Source: Coxiellaceae bacterium
GTDB lineage: Bacteria > Pseudomonadota > Gammaproteobacteria > Coxiellales > Coxiellaceae
Direction: 5' to 3'
DNA length: 64,000 nucleotides
Assembly: GCA_029212885.1 (NCBI GenBank)
Contig: JARGPC010000002.1
Span: 290,474-354,473, forward strand
The position numbers and the translations under genes are program-made. Every line of letters starts with the position of its first letter. The stretch's first letter is position 1. Positions 51,649 through 61,300 of this stretch are shown here, one piece after another. Under the pieces are notes generated by a model. The model did not search any database. It was not told the DNA's origin and worked only from the letters and a program-made list of their open reading frames with translations.

Positions 51649-52110
51649 TTGCCTGCTAAAGTTCGCAGTGTTCGCGAATGTGCCATGGATTATTTGGCGC
51701 GTCGCGAACATTCGCGTATGGAGTTGCAGCAAAAGTTGCGTGCAAAATCATTGGATGATCAAGAAATTGAAGTGGTATTGGATCGTTTGCAGCAACAAGG
51801 TTTGCAGAGCGATCAGCGTTTTGTCGATAATTATATTCACCATCGTATTCAAAGTGGTTATGGCCCACGCCGGATTGAGCAAGAATTGGCGCAAAAAGGC
51901 ATTGATCATGCTATGATTGCTGCTGGTTTACAGGGCTGTGAAGTCGTGTGGACAGAGAGATTGCGGGATGTTTGGCAGCGTAAATTTGGCCAGCCGGCAG
52001 GTGATGATGTGAAGCGCTACAACAAGCAGTACCGATTTTTATTGAACCGGGGTTTTAGCCCAGAACAGATAAGAGAAGTGTTAACTCATGCAGTACATGA
52101 CATCGAATGA
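51649..52110 (+). CDS. recX: RecA regulatory protein RecX
   Basis: A 153-residue modulator that binds RecA filaments and limits recombination. Three-helix modules are visible: [60 protein letters not shown] and the C-terminal [17 protein letters not shown]. The start is taken as TTG 51649, 3 bp after recA, since the conserved region begins too early for the ATG at codon 13 to be certain. Overlaps alaS by 23 bp. Confidence 0.92.
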   Translation: MPAKVRSVRECAMDYLARREHSRMELQQKLRAKSLDDQEIEVVLDRLQQQGLQSDQRFVDNYIHHRIQSGYGPRRIEQELAQKGIDHAMIAAGLQGCEVVWTERLRDVWQRKFGQPAGDDVKRYNKQYRFLLNRGFSPEQIREVLTHAVHDIE

Positions 52111-54706
52111 TATCAGACAAACTTTTTTAGATTATTTTAAACAGCATGGCCACAGTATTGTGCCGAGCAGTTCATTGATTCCTGCTAATGACCCGACATT
52201 ATTGTTTACCAATGCTGGTATGGTGCAATTTAAAGAATATTTTCTTGGCAGTGAGCCTGCGCCGTATGATTGTGCTACCAGTTCACAGCGTTGTGTACGT
52301 GCGGGTGGTAAGCATAACGATTTAGAAAATGTGGGTTATACCGCGCGTCATCATACCTTCTTTGAGATGCTGGGTAATTTTAGTTTTGGTAAATATTTTA
52401 AACAGGAAGCGATAGCGTTTGCTTGGGATTTTTTGACAAATGTTTTGGGTTTACCAAAAGAAAAGCTCTGGGTGTCTGTTTATAAAGATGATAAAGAAAG
52501 TGAAAACATTTGGGTTAATGAGATAGGGGTTAGCAAGAAGCGTATATCCCGTTGTGGTGAGAAAGATAACTTTTGGTCGATGGGTGATACTGGCCCGTGT
52601 GGTCCTTGTACGGAAGTTTTTTACGATCATGGTGAGCATATCCCGGGTGGTCCGCCGGGTTCGCCGGATGAAGATGGCGATCGCTATATCGAAATTTGGA
52701 ATGTGGTGTTTATGCAGTATAACCGTGACGGTATGGGTAATATGGCACCGTTGCCGCGTCCTTGTGTTGATACCGGGATGGGTTTGGAACGAATCAGTGC
52801 GATCTTACAAGATGTGCATTCCAACTATGAAATTGACTTATTCGAAGTGTTATTAAAGGCGCTAGCCAAGATCGTTAAAACGGACGAATTGCACAATAGT
52901 TCGATGCATGCGGTGGTTGATCATATTCGATCAGCGGCATTTTTAATTATTGATGGTGTTATTCCATCGAATGAGGGTAGGGGATATGTGTTAAGGCGTA
53001 TTATTCGCCGTGCTATTCGCCATGGTTACAAGCTTGGTATTGATAATACGTTTTTTTACAAGCTAGTACAGCCATTAATTGAGGCGATGGGTGAGGCATA
53101 TCCTGAACTGAATGAAGAACGGGAGACGATTGAGCGTCATCTTAAAGCAGAAGAGCAGCAGTTTGCGATAACCCTCAGTAAAGGTTTAAAAATTCTTGAT
53201 CACGCGATCTTGAAATTGGCAGATGATATGATTCCTGGTGGTGTGATTTTTCAGTTGTATGACACTTATGGTTTTCCGTTGGATTTAACTGCAGATATTG
53301 CGCGAGAACGCGGCTTGCAGATTGATCAGGTGGGTTTCGATCATGCGATGGATGAGCAGCGACGCCAATCACAGCAAGCAAGTCACTTTAGTGTTGACTA
53401 TACCGAAGGCTTGCATTTACGAGATGAGACGTCGTTTACCGGTTATGACACCCTGACTGACAATGCAACGGTGACGACATTGTTGCAGGAAGGCCATCCT
53501 ATTGAGCAATTGGTTAAGGGTGAAAAAGCGGAGGTGGTTCTAGATCATACGCCGTTTTATGCTGAGTCTGGTGGTCAGGTGGGTGATAAGGGCGTATTGC
53601 GTTTTCCTCAGGGTGTTTTTCAGGTGAATGACACACAAAAATTTGGTAAGGCGTATTTGCATATTGGCGTGGTTACTGCTGGTGACATTAAAGTAAATGA
53701 CGAGGTGTTAGCGGAGGTTGATTTAAGTCGTGAACAGATTAAGGCGAATCATTCAGCGACACATTTGGTTCATGAGGCCTTACGTAGAGTATTAGGTAAG
53801 CATGTTAAGCAAAAAGGCTCTTTAGTGGATGCGCGTCGTTTGCGTTTTGATTTCGTGCATCATGGCGCTATGACGCGTGATGAGATCACTCAAGCAGAGC
53901 GAATGGTTAATCAAAAAATACGTGAAAATATTCCTGCTGTGATTGAGCAAATGAATATAGATGAAGCTAAGGCACGGGGCGCAGCGGCATTATTCGGTGA
54001 GAAATACGGCGATATAGTGCGTGTATTGAGTTTCGGTGATTACTCTATCGAATTATGCGGTGGTACGCATGTGGCTCGCACCGGTGATATTGGGTTTTTT
54101 AAAATCATATCGGAAGGAGCTTGTGCTTCGGGTGTGCGCCGTATAGAGGCGGTGACGGGAGGGGCAGCTGATTTATGGGTTGAGCAACAACAAGGGATTC
54201 AATTACAGTTAGCGGCTACGTTAAAAACCGACCCTGATAAATTGGCGGATAAAGTAAAGCAAATCAATATCAAGCAGCAAGAACTTGAGAAAACCGTTGA
54301 GAAATACAAGCAGCGTTTAGCTAGTCAGCAAGGTGATGACATCATGAGTGACTTCTTAGAAACCGGTGGTGTTCAGGTGTTGGCAAAGAAATTAGAGTCA
54401 GCAGATCGCGCGAGTTTACGCCATACGCTGGATCAATTGAAGCAAAAGGTCGGTTCGTATGCGGTTGTGCTTGCTGCTGTGAATGATGGTAAAGTAGAAC
54501 TGATTGCCGGTGTTGGTGGTCTTGATCAACCCTATTTTACAGCGGGTGAGCTGTTAGGTGTTGTCGCTAGCCAAGTAGGAGGTCGAGGTGGTGGACGGGC
54601 AGATTTAGCACAGGGTGGTGGAGATGAGCCTGAGAACCTAGATGCTGCTTTGAGAAGCGTGCATGAATGGGTTGACCAGAAGATTGCAGTTAAACAACAG
54701 GGATAG
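52088..54706 (+). CDS. alaS: Alanyl-tRNA synthetase
   Basis: The 872-residue synthetase charges tRNA-Ala. Class II catalytic core: [40 protein letters not shown] and [20 protein letters not shown]. The editing domain zinc site is HSATH (H555, H559) with CGGTH (C657, H661). The C-terminal DHHA1-like domain has [18 protein letters not shown] 52088 has AGAGAAG upstream and overlaps recX by 23 bp; a second ATG at 52097 is possible. lysC follows by 11 bp. Confidence 0.98.
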   Translation: MQYMTSNDIRQTFLDYFKQHGHSIVPSSSLIPANDPTLLFTNAGMVQFKEYFLGSEPAPYDCATSSQRCVRAGGKHNDLENVGYTARHHTFFEMLGNFSFGKYFKQEAIAFAWDFLTNVLGLPKEKLWVSVYKDDKESENIWVNEIGVSKKRISRCGEKDNFWSMGDTGPCGPCTEVFYDHGEHIPGGPPGSPDEDGDRYIEIWNVVFMQYNRDGMGNMAPLPRPCVDTGMGLERISAILQDVHSNYEIDLFEVLLKALAKIVKTDELHNSSMHAVVDHIRSAAFLIIDGVIPSNEGRGYVLRRIIRRAIRHGYKLGIDNTFFYKLVQPLIEAMGEAYPELNEERETIERHLKAEEQQFAITLSKGLKILDHAILKLADDMIPGGVIFQLYDTYGFPLDLTADIARERGLQIDQVGFDHAMDEQRRQSQQASHFSVDYTEGLHLRDETSFTGYDTLTDNATVTTLLQEGHPIEQLVKGEKAEVVLDHTPFYAESGGQVGDKGVLRFPQGVFQVNDTQKFGKAYLHIGVVTAGDIKVNDEVLAEVDLSREQIKANHSATHLVHEALRRVLGKHVKQKGSLVDARRLRFDFVHHGAMTRDEITQAERMVNQKIRENIPAVIEQMNIDEAKARGAAALFGEKYGDIVRVLSFGDYSIELCGGTHVARTGDIGFFKIISEGACASGVRRIEAVTGGAADLWVEQQQGIQLQLAATLKTDPDKLADKVKQINIKQQELEKTVEKYKQRLASQQGDDIMSDFLETGGVQVLAKKLESADRASLRHTLDQLKQKVGSYAVVLAAVNDGKVELIAGVGGLDQPYFTAGELLGVVASQVGGRGGGRADLAQGGGDEPENLDAALRSVHEWVDQKIAVKQQG

Positions 54707-54717
54707 GATAACGCGCT

Positions 54718-55953
54718 ATGGCCGTGTTAATACAGAAGTTTGGTGGAACCTCCGTTGGTGATTTAGAAAGGATTCGTGCTGTGGCGAGTGTTATTGCGCG
54801 TACACAACGCGAAGGTCATGATGTTGTGGTGGTGGTTTCCGCCATGGCGGGTGAAACTGACCGTTTGGTTGGTTTGACGCAGCAAGTTGGCCGATTGCCC
54901 TCATTACGTGAATACGATGCATTGGTGTCAGCGGGTGAACAAGTGTCGTCGGCTTTATTAGCGATGGTATTAATAGAGATGGGCTTATCGGCTCGTTCTT
55001 ACGCTGGGCATCAAGTGCCAATCATTACTGATAGTCGTCACAAGAAAGCGCGCATAGTCAGTATCGATACGGATAGATTAAAACAAGATTTAGCTGAAGG
55101 TGTTATTCCAGTTATCGCAGGGTTTCAAGGTGTAGATGCGCATGGGCATGTCACCACCTTTGGTCGTGGTGGTTCGGATATAACGGCGGTGGCACTAGCG
55201 GCGGCGATGTCTGCTGACGAATGCCAAATGTTGACGGATGTCGATGGTGTTTATACAGCAGATCCGCGAGTGGTTGAGTCGGCGCAGCGTTTAGATTTTT
55301 TAACCTATGAAGAGATGCTTGAGTTGTCGAGTTTAGGCTCGAAAGTATTGCAGATTCGTTCACTGGAGTTCGCACAAAAATATGGTATCCCTTTGCGGGT
55401 TTTATCCAGTTTTGAGCAGGGCGCGGGAACGTTAATTAGTCGTGAGGAAAATAACATGGAACAAGCTGTGGTATCGGGTATTGCGTTTGATCGCAATCAG
55501 GCGAAAATTTCATTGCTTGGTGCGCCGTGCAAGGCGGAGTTAGCCAGTCGCGTGTTGGGTGTTATTGGTGAGGCTGGGATTGACGTGGATCTTATCGTAC
55601 AGAACTCACCTAATGATAATGGTTGTGTGGATTTTAGTTTTACCGTTCATCGAGATGATTACGTGGAGGCATTGAAGTTGGCAGGGGATGTAGCTGAAGC
55701 ATTGGGTGCTGAGCGGGTGTGTGGTAGTGACCGTATTGCTAAAATCTCTCTGGTAGGGGTTGGGATGCGTTCGCATGCTGGTGTGGCTGCCACGATGTTT
55801 GATTGCCTGAATAAGGAGGGCGTTGAAATTCAGTTGATATCAACGTCTGAAATTAAGATTTCAGCGGTAATAGACGAAGATAATTGCGCGAGTGCAATCA
55901 AGGGATTACATACCGCCTTTAAACTAGATAGCCAACAAACGGTGTTAACTTGA
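54718..55953 (+). CDS. lysC: Aspartate kinase (alpha, with internal beta start)
   Basis: A 411-residue kinase making aspartyl phosphate for lysine, threonine, methionine and diaminopimelate. The catalytic domain shows QKFGGTSVGDLERIRAVASV, VSAGEQVSSALLA, TTFGRGGSDITAVALAAAM and DVDGVYTADPRVV. Two ACT domains follow from about residue 255 (LASRVLGVIGEAGIDVDLIV; ISLVGVGMRSHAGVAATMFD). A well-spaced GAGGA before the in-frame ATG at 55456 would give a separate beta subunit, as in other alpha2-beta2 aspartokinases. AGGATAACGCGCT precedes the main ATG. Confidence 0.96.
   Translation: MAVLIQKFGGTSVGDLERIRAVASVIARTQREGHDVVVVVSAMAGETDRLVGLTQQVGRLPSLREYDALVSAGEQVSSALLAMVLIEMGLSARSYAGHQVPIITDSRHKKARIVSIDTDRLKQDLAEGVIPVIAGFQGVDAHGHVTTFGRGGSDITAVALAAAMSADECQMLTDVDGVYTADPRVVESAQRLDFLTYEEMLELSSLGSKVLQIRSLEFAQKYGIPLRVLSSFEQGAGTLISREENNMEQAVVSGIAFDRNQAKISLLGAPCKAELASRVLGVIGEAGIDVDLIVQNSPNDNGCVDFSFTVHRDDYVEALKLAGDVAEALGAERVCGSDRIAKISLVGVGMRSHAGVAATMFDCLNKEGVEIQLISTSEIKISAVIDEDNCASAIKGLHTAFKLDSQQTVLT
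55444..55458 (+). promoter_or_regulatory. Internal ribosome binding site and start within lysC
   Basis: GAGGA (55444-55448) lies 7 bases before ATG (55456), in frame with lysC at codon 247. The product would be MEQAVVSGIAFDRNQAKISL onward, about 165 residues containing both ACT domains. Confidence 0.55.
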
Positions 55954-56084
55954 GATTTTTACTTTAAGATTTCTTTAATATTGTTAGGATAGAATTGATT
56001 AGCTTAATTATTATACTAAACTACATGTAAGCGTCTTTTTAATTGATCGAAGTGTACGAGACGTCATGGATAAAGGAGAGGATG

Positions 56085-56285
56085 ATGCTAATTTTGACCA
56101 GGCGTATTAGTGAGTCGGTTATTATAGGTGACAATGTTAAGGTTACGGTTCTGGGTGTTAAGGGCAATCAAGTTCGTTTAGGAATTGATGCGCCGAAAGA
56201 CGTTAGCGTACACCGCGAAGAGATTTACGAAAGAATTCAAGCCGAAAACAATGGTAATTCTTCAGTTTCTGAAGGGCAAGAGTAA
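56085..56285 (+). CDS. csrA: Carbon storage regulator CsrA
   Basis: A 66-residue RNA-binding dimer that blocks or stabilises mRNAs at GGA motifs; in Legionella it controls the switch between replication and transmission. [40 protein letters not shown] and [12 protein letters not shown] are canonical, with RNA-contacting R6/R7 and VHREEI intact. ATG 56085 gives the conserved N-terminus; AAAGGAGAGG lies just upstream and itself holds a GGA, so self-repression is possible. The longer frame from 56043 is not conserved. A terminator and two tRNA genes follow, as in many gammaproteobacteria. Confidence 0.97.
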   Translation: MLILTRRISESVIIGDNVKVTVLGVKGNQVRLGIDAPKDVSVHREEIYERIQAENNGNSSVSEGQE

Positions 56286-56322
56286 ACGTTTTTACAATAG
56301 TGCGATCGTTTGATGAGATATG

Positions 56323-56354
56323 GCAGGGCTCTGAATAAGAGCCCTGCTTTTTTT
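56323..56354 (+). terminator. Rho-independent terminator after csrA
   Basis: Ten-base perfect arms (GCAGGGCTCT 56323-56332; 56338-56347) with loop GAATA, followed by seven T. Confidence 0.93.
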
Positions 56355-56460
56355 ATTAAGAAACTGTTTTCTTCTATGAAATTCAATGTTACTATTGCGC
56401 ACCATGTTGACGGAACATTGGTCTGCAATAGTAGGCTTAATGACGAATTGGCAGTTTTGT

Positions 56461-56553
56461 GGAGAGGTGGCCGAGTGGCTGAAGGCGCTCCCCTGCTAAG
56501 GGAGTATGGAGTTAATACCTCCATCGAGGGTTCGAATCCCTCCCTCTCCGCCA
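56461..56553 (+). tRNA. serV: tRNA-Ser (GCU)
   Basis: Acceptor stem GGAGAGG pairs with CCTCTCC; encoded CCA at 56551-56553. Anticodon GCT at 56495-56497 in loop CTGCTAA, stem CTCCC/GGGAG. A long variable arm (TATGGAGTTAATACCTCCAT) and T loop GTTCGAATC are present. It reads AGC/AGU codons. Position after csrA matches E. coli serV. Confidence 0.97.
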
Positions 56554-56571
56554 GAAGACATGGTACAACGC

Positions 56572-56648
56572 GCGCCCGTAGCTCAGCTGGATAGAGTACC
56601 TGGCTACGAACCAGGCGGTCGGAGGTTCGAATCCTTCCGGGCGCGCCA
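56572..56648 (+). tRNA. argV: tRNA-Arg (ACG)
   Basis: Acceptor stem GCGCCCG pairs with CGGGCGC; encoded CCA at 56646-56648. Anticodon ACG at 56606-56608 in loop CTACGAA between CCTGG and CCAGG; D arm AGCTCAGCTGGATAGAG and T loop GTTCGAATC are canonical. A34 is expected to be edited to inosine by TadA to read CGU/C/A. It lies 18 bp after tRNA-Ser. Confidence 0.97.
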
Positions 56649-56716
56649 CTTAATTTCGCTTTGCTCATTGCGTTCCTTTATATGATCGCTAGTCGAATCA
56701 AGTTCGACTGACGCGA

Positions 56717-56747
56717 CTTAAGGGGAGAGCACATATCTCCCCTTAAG
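56717..56747. terminator. Strong hairpin downstream of tRNA-Arg
   Basis: Twelve-base perfect arms (CTTAAGGGGAGA 56717-56728; 56736-56747) with a 7-base loop. No T-run follows, so it may be a processing or pausing hairpin rather than a classical terminator. Confidence 0.55.
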
Positions 56748-56801
56748 AAACCCCACTGAAATCAATATTTGTAGTTATACAGGAAGTCTTGTTTCCATAC
56801 T

Positions 56802-57041
56802 ATGGCTGCTTTGTCGTCACTAGACCAACAGTCGTTAATGGGGGAGCACCTTAGTAACTCCATTGAACGCAGCATTTATAGCTGTAATGGATTAACGTAT
56901 ACCGGAAGATTCGAACCTCAATCAAAAAGGGAATCCTTACGTAATATTCATCGCTGCATGGATACGCCACTATTTGTAGAGCAAGTGTCGGGTGTTACTA
57001 TAATAAACTTCATTATAATGGGTATTAAAGCAGATGACTGA
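56802..57041 (+). CDS. Doubtful small ORF, 79 aa
   Basis: An open frame in the 473-bp gap (56649-57121) between tRNA-Arg and the beta-lactamase gene. The product (MAALSSLDQQSLMGEHLSNS) resembles nothing I know, and the only upstream AGGAAG is too far from the ATG. It could be a decayed gene. I see no other gene in this gap apart from the hairpin at 56717. Confidence 0.2.
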   Translation: MAALSSLDQQSLMGEHLSNSIERSIYSCNGLTYTGRFEPQSKRESLRNIHRCMDTPLFVEQVSGVTIINFIIMGIKADD

Positions 57042-57121
57042 GGATTGCCGATGGAGTATATGCAGTAGCCTCAAATTTTTTATTTTGCGCAACGAGAGTG
57101 CGCTATACGTGCAGTCTTAAC

Positions 57122-57997
57122 ATGAAAAAAATTATCTTTTTTCTTGCTCTATTAATGCTGAATCAGGCCGTTTTCTCTGGCTCACTACAGCTGGGGCATA
57201 ATTCAAATATTCAGAATAGGCTAAGCCAACTTGAGAAAGATTTTAATGGGAGAATAGGGTTGTATGCAATTGACACCAATACAGGCAATGTTATTGCGTA
57301 TCGAGCTAACCAAATATTTCCAGTGCAAAGCACGTTTAAATTACTTGCAGTTGCTGCAATTTTAAAAAAGCATACTGATGGTAATCAGCTTATTCAGAAA
57401 AGGATTTACTACAAGCCGAGCGATGTGGTTGAGTGGTCTCCGATAACAAAGCTTCATGTTTGGGATGGTATGACAATAAAGCGGCTTGCTAGGGCCGCTA
57501 TGTCCTATAGCGATAATACGGCGATCAATTTAATCATCAAGCAATTGGGAGGTCTAAAGTCTGTAACTGATTTTTCCAGGTCTATTGGAAACCATTCATT
57601 TAATTTAAAGCATTATGAAGCGAACCTTAATTCAAACCCTAATAATTGTAGTGATACATCAACGCCGAAAGACATGGCAACAAGCTTGAAGAAACTAACA
57701 TTAGGCAGTGTGTTGGATAAAAAACATAAAGCCCTATTGTTTAAATGGATGAGAGGCAATACGACTGGATACCATCGGATACGTGCAGGCACGCCGCCTG
57801 GTTGGGATGTTGCGGATAAAACGGGTTCAGGGAGCTATGGCGTTGCTAATGATGTTGCCGTTATTAGTTCGCCCACATGTAAGCCCATTGTTTTGGCTGT
57901 TTATACTGTTAGAAAGAATGCTGATGCTAAGTGGCGAGATGACGTTGTTGCAGAAGCAACACGGTTAGTTTTTAATCAGTCTATATTGTTGAAATAA
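57122..57997 (+). CDS. Class A beta-lactamase
   Basis: A 291-residue periplasmic serine beta-lactamase. The signal peptide (MKKIIFFLALLMLNQAVFS) is followed by all class A motifs at near-standard positions: S70-T-F-K73, S130-D-N132, E166-A-N-L-N170 and K233-T-G. The omega-loop part after N170 (SNPNNCSDTSTP) is unusual, with a Cys and Asn-rich run where PGDPRDT-type sequence is common. A second Cys lies near the C-terminus (SSPTCKPIV). ATG 57122 is preferred because it starts the signal peptide; the ribosome binding site is weak. AT-richer than the core genes and beside tRNAs, so acquisition is possible. Confidence 0.92.
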   Translation: MKKIIFFLALLMLNQAVFSGSLQLGHNSNIQNRLSQLEKDFNGRIGLYAIDTNTGNVIAYRANQIFPVQSTFKLLAVAAILKKHTDGNQLIQKRIYYKPSDVVEWSPITKLHVWDGMTIKRLARAAMSYSDNTAINLIIKQLGGLKSVTDFSRSIGNHSFNLKHYEANLNSNPNNCSDTSTPKDMATSLKKLTLGSVLDKKHKALLFKWMRGNTTGYHRIRAGTPPGWDVADKTGSGSYGVANDVAVISSPTCKPIVLAVYTVRKNADAKWRDDVVAEATRLVFNQSILLK

Positions 57998-58110
57998 ATA
58001 GATTAAATAGAGCTATTCCTTTTCTAATCTGTTAATTGGCTATCCTCGCGTGTAAATTATAATCGATAAAGTTCAATAAATATGCGATAAAAATGGAATT
58101 CACTCCATAG

Positions 58111-58230
58111 CATACTTTGGTTGTGAGTCGTGGGTCCAAGGCGCGTTTGATGAAGAAGGCTCATGGGCATGTGTTGGTACTGCCATGGCGTGAATTCTTA
58201 GATCGCTTATGGGGTGGTGAGTATATTTAA
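58111..58230 (+). pseudogene. Possible 3' remnant of a gene, 39 codons
   Basis: In the 327-bp gap between the beta-lactamase gene and the giant ankyrin gene, a frame free of stops from 58111 to the TAA at 58228-58230 reads HTLVVSRGSKARLMKKAHGH, then VLVLPWREFLDRLWGGEYI. It has protein-like composition but no start codon or ribosome binding site, and a stop directly upstream. I do not recognise the family. Nothing else is seen in the gap except the hairpin at 58290. Confidence 0.25.
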
Positions 58231-58289
58231 TGCTTGCATTCATTTTATAGCAATGGTTGGGTGTCGCTGGTCGTAGGCCACCGTTACAG

Positions 58290-58315
58290 TTACCCCCGAG
58301 CATGCCCGGGGGTAA
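58290..58315 (-). terminator. GC-rich hairpin after the giant ankyrin gene
   Basis: Nine-base perfect arms (TTACCCCCG 58290-58298; 58307-58315) with an 8-base loop, 9 bp beyond the stop of the minus-strand gene. No U-run follows, so efficiency is uncertain. Confidence 0.5.
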
Positions 58316-58324
58316 TGGCTATTG

Positions 58325-61300
58325 CTAGTGACCTGCTGCTATAAGGCAGGGTTCTTGATCGGTAGGTGCATCTGGATCATGAACAAAGACTGATTTAGGT
58401 AGGCTGCTCTGGAAGAATGGATCTCCCGGGGCAGAGTGCCCAGCTGTAATGGAGCTGGCATAACTTGTTCCGCCGCGTTCTGTGTTGGAGAAGAACCCTG
58501 CCTCAGTAGATGAAGATCCTGCCCCAGTTGTAATGATATATCGTTGTGATTTTCTCGGAGATTGAGGTACAGGTATTGGATCTGATATTGTCGTCCTCTC
58601 CACATCTATCTCATTCAGTGGTGTTAAATCGATACCGTGCATATCAGCAATCGCTGCTAAGGCTTGTAATAATGGCGAATTACATTTGCCTGAGCGATCA
58701 AATTTAGCACCTCGGTATAACTCTCTAACCTCAGCGCTAATTATGTTAATGATTGTTGCGGGTTGTGCATGGTTATTGAATATAGGTTGATGATAAATGT
58801 ATGCCAGTGTTGAGGCGATTTGTGCTTCGGGTTTTGTTCTGCTGCAGAAAATACCACTCTTATATTGATCTTTATATTGATAGCCTAGTAAGGCAAGATC
58901 TAATGCGAGGTTATCAGTACTAAATCGACCACCCTCTATTGGTAGTGTCATGTGTTTAGTGACTTTTCTAACAATTTTTGTTTTGACGGTTTCATCAAGA
59001 GAAGACTTTAATAATGCCTGCAAGTACGCACGAACAAGATCCGGTTTGTTGGCTTCAGGCTTGAACAGCTCGTGTAACCCATCTTTCTTGGAACTGCCTT
59101 TTGGCCAAATTAAGCGATATTTTTGATCGGTATTTAATGTGTCGCACGCCAGTGTTTGGCTTACAAACTCAGCTAGCTGTTGTGCCGATAACAGCGTGGC
59201 AGTATTTGTCAATTGGTCGACGTGCTCTATATCTTCAATCGCTTCAGCTACATTGGTTTGTGCTATTTGCAGGTTTTCTTGATCGAGGCGTGCTTGTTGT
59301 TCTGTCTCTTTGAGTTGAAGTTGTGCGCTGGCTAATTCGATTTCAGTAATGTGGTAATGTTTCTCTGCTTCGGGCTTGGCAGCGTTTGCTTCATCAACAG
59401 CATCCCACATCGCTTGAGCCAATGTGTTAGCTGCCTCTTTGTCGTCTTCATTGCTCCATAGGGCTTCAGCTTGGTGAGTGGCGTGTTGTGCGCTTGCGAT
59501 GGCTGCTGTTATATCTACAGCTTGTGCCTGCTCTAGATCGTCTTTAGCTTCGTTTAGTTTTGTTGTCGCTTGTTCAACGAAACTTTGTGCACTTACTAGT
59601 GCCTGCTGTGATGTTTCATGAGTGAGTTGCGCTTGCATGGCTTGTGTGGTTTTCTTAGTAGCATCTTCTCTGCTTCCGTGTAATAACTCTATGTAGTTAC
59701 TCATTAGCTTGTTATTGAATAGGCTGCGCACTATGCCTCCATACTGTTTTACACCTTGTTGATGTAGCATCTGTTCCCTTTGATCTTCAGTTAGGTTGGC
59801 CTCATAAATCGCCCGAGTCAGAGCGGCCAGTTTGTCGCCATCGTGATGCTGAGTTAAATACACTATCACGTTGCCGATGTGAGGATCGTTTGTGCATAGC
59901 AGTGTCAACTTCTGAGTAAATGTCAGGTTGCTGTTTAAGATGGCGAGGGCATAGGTGTATAAGGCGTCAGCATTGTTACTAATAAGTAGCATGTTGAATA
60001 GGTATTCGTCTTTTGGTGGTGTACCAAATAATTTTGGTGCTTGTAAAATTTCGATGGCTTGTTCGGGTGAAACGGCATCGCTATTTAACGCAATATCAAA
60101 ATACAATCGTAAGGCGGCAATATTATTATCACTAACTAACGTGTGCAGTATACTCTCATCGGTTGCACAAATGGCACCTTTTAGTATTGTTGCGACATAT
60201 TCATTAGGCATCGTTTGGCTGGTAGTTGCTGTTGAAAACGCACTCATAATAAAAGCACGTAGACGTGCTATATCGGCACGACGAGCAAGTTCCAGTATGC
60301 CATAGTGAACTATTTGCGAGCATCTACGAAATGATTCGGTATCTGTCGGTGTTGGCGTCATGCTGAGATGAGGGAATACCAGTAAATCATCTGCATCTAC
60401 TTGCTGTATAAAGTATGCATATTTTGCGGTGGTGAGTTTATCTTGTTCAAGAGGGTTTTCATAATAATCAGGTAGTAGGTTAAATATCTGTAATCGAGTT
60501 GTCAGGTCTATTCCAGATTCATTACTGCGCTGTGCTAATAAATCGATTATAAGTTGATAGTTTTTTACATTAAAAATGAAGCCATGATCAATACAGAAGG
60601 CGACAGCATTGATGTTGCCTTCACGGAGTGCTGGTAACATCACCTGCTCAAATATGTTTGTTTTCGTGTCAGAATTTACAATTGCTGCGACTTCGCCTAA
60701 TGGCAGTGATGGGTTTTCAAGGTGTGCATCCATCATTGTTTTAGCATATTGCACGTCAGAGCGCAGTGCGTAATTAAAATATGTTTTTCCATTATATAAC
60801 GCATATGGATCTGCCGATTCTGCTATTGGGTTTTTTGAGATCTCACTGCGATGGAGTAGGTAGCTTACTGTGTCTAATTGACCATGTTCGGCGGCTGTGT
60901 GTAACAAAGTTTCGCCATCGTCAAAGTGTGCATTGGTTAAGTCGGTTTGTCCTATGGTAAGGGCGGTTTCGATAAATTCAATATGCCCATATTGAGCAGC
61001 GACAAGTAGTGCAGGCAATTTAATTGCTGAAATAGCTGGGCCATACTTGTCTCGTCCAAGCACCATAATGGCGTTATCAATTTGTGTATCCAGATGTAAA
61101 GGGGCTTCTGCATCGTTGAGTCTTGCTGCGTTAATGTATTTAACAGCGGCAGAGGTCTGAGAGCATATGTGAAATTCGCCTTCTAAAGATTCACTGACGG
61201 TTTGGCAGTAGGCGCTGTATTCTTCCATCACTTCAGGTGAGTGAGTAAAGTAGTCTTGTATGGGTTGGCCACCTTGTAACGCATTGGTTCGCTTCATGCC

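Noticed and set aside
56237-56668. A minus-strand open frame with GRIRTSDRLVRSQVLYPAEL.
   Set aside because: This is the well-known false protein produced by reading tRNA genes on the antisense strand; it overlaps tRNA-Ser, tRNA-Arg and csrA.
56572-58324. Prophage or integrative element at tRNA-Arg.
   Set aside because: No integrase gene and no second copy of the tRNA 3' end was seen in the window.
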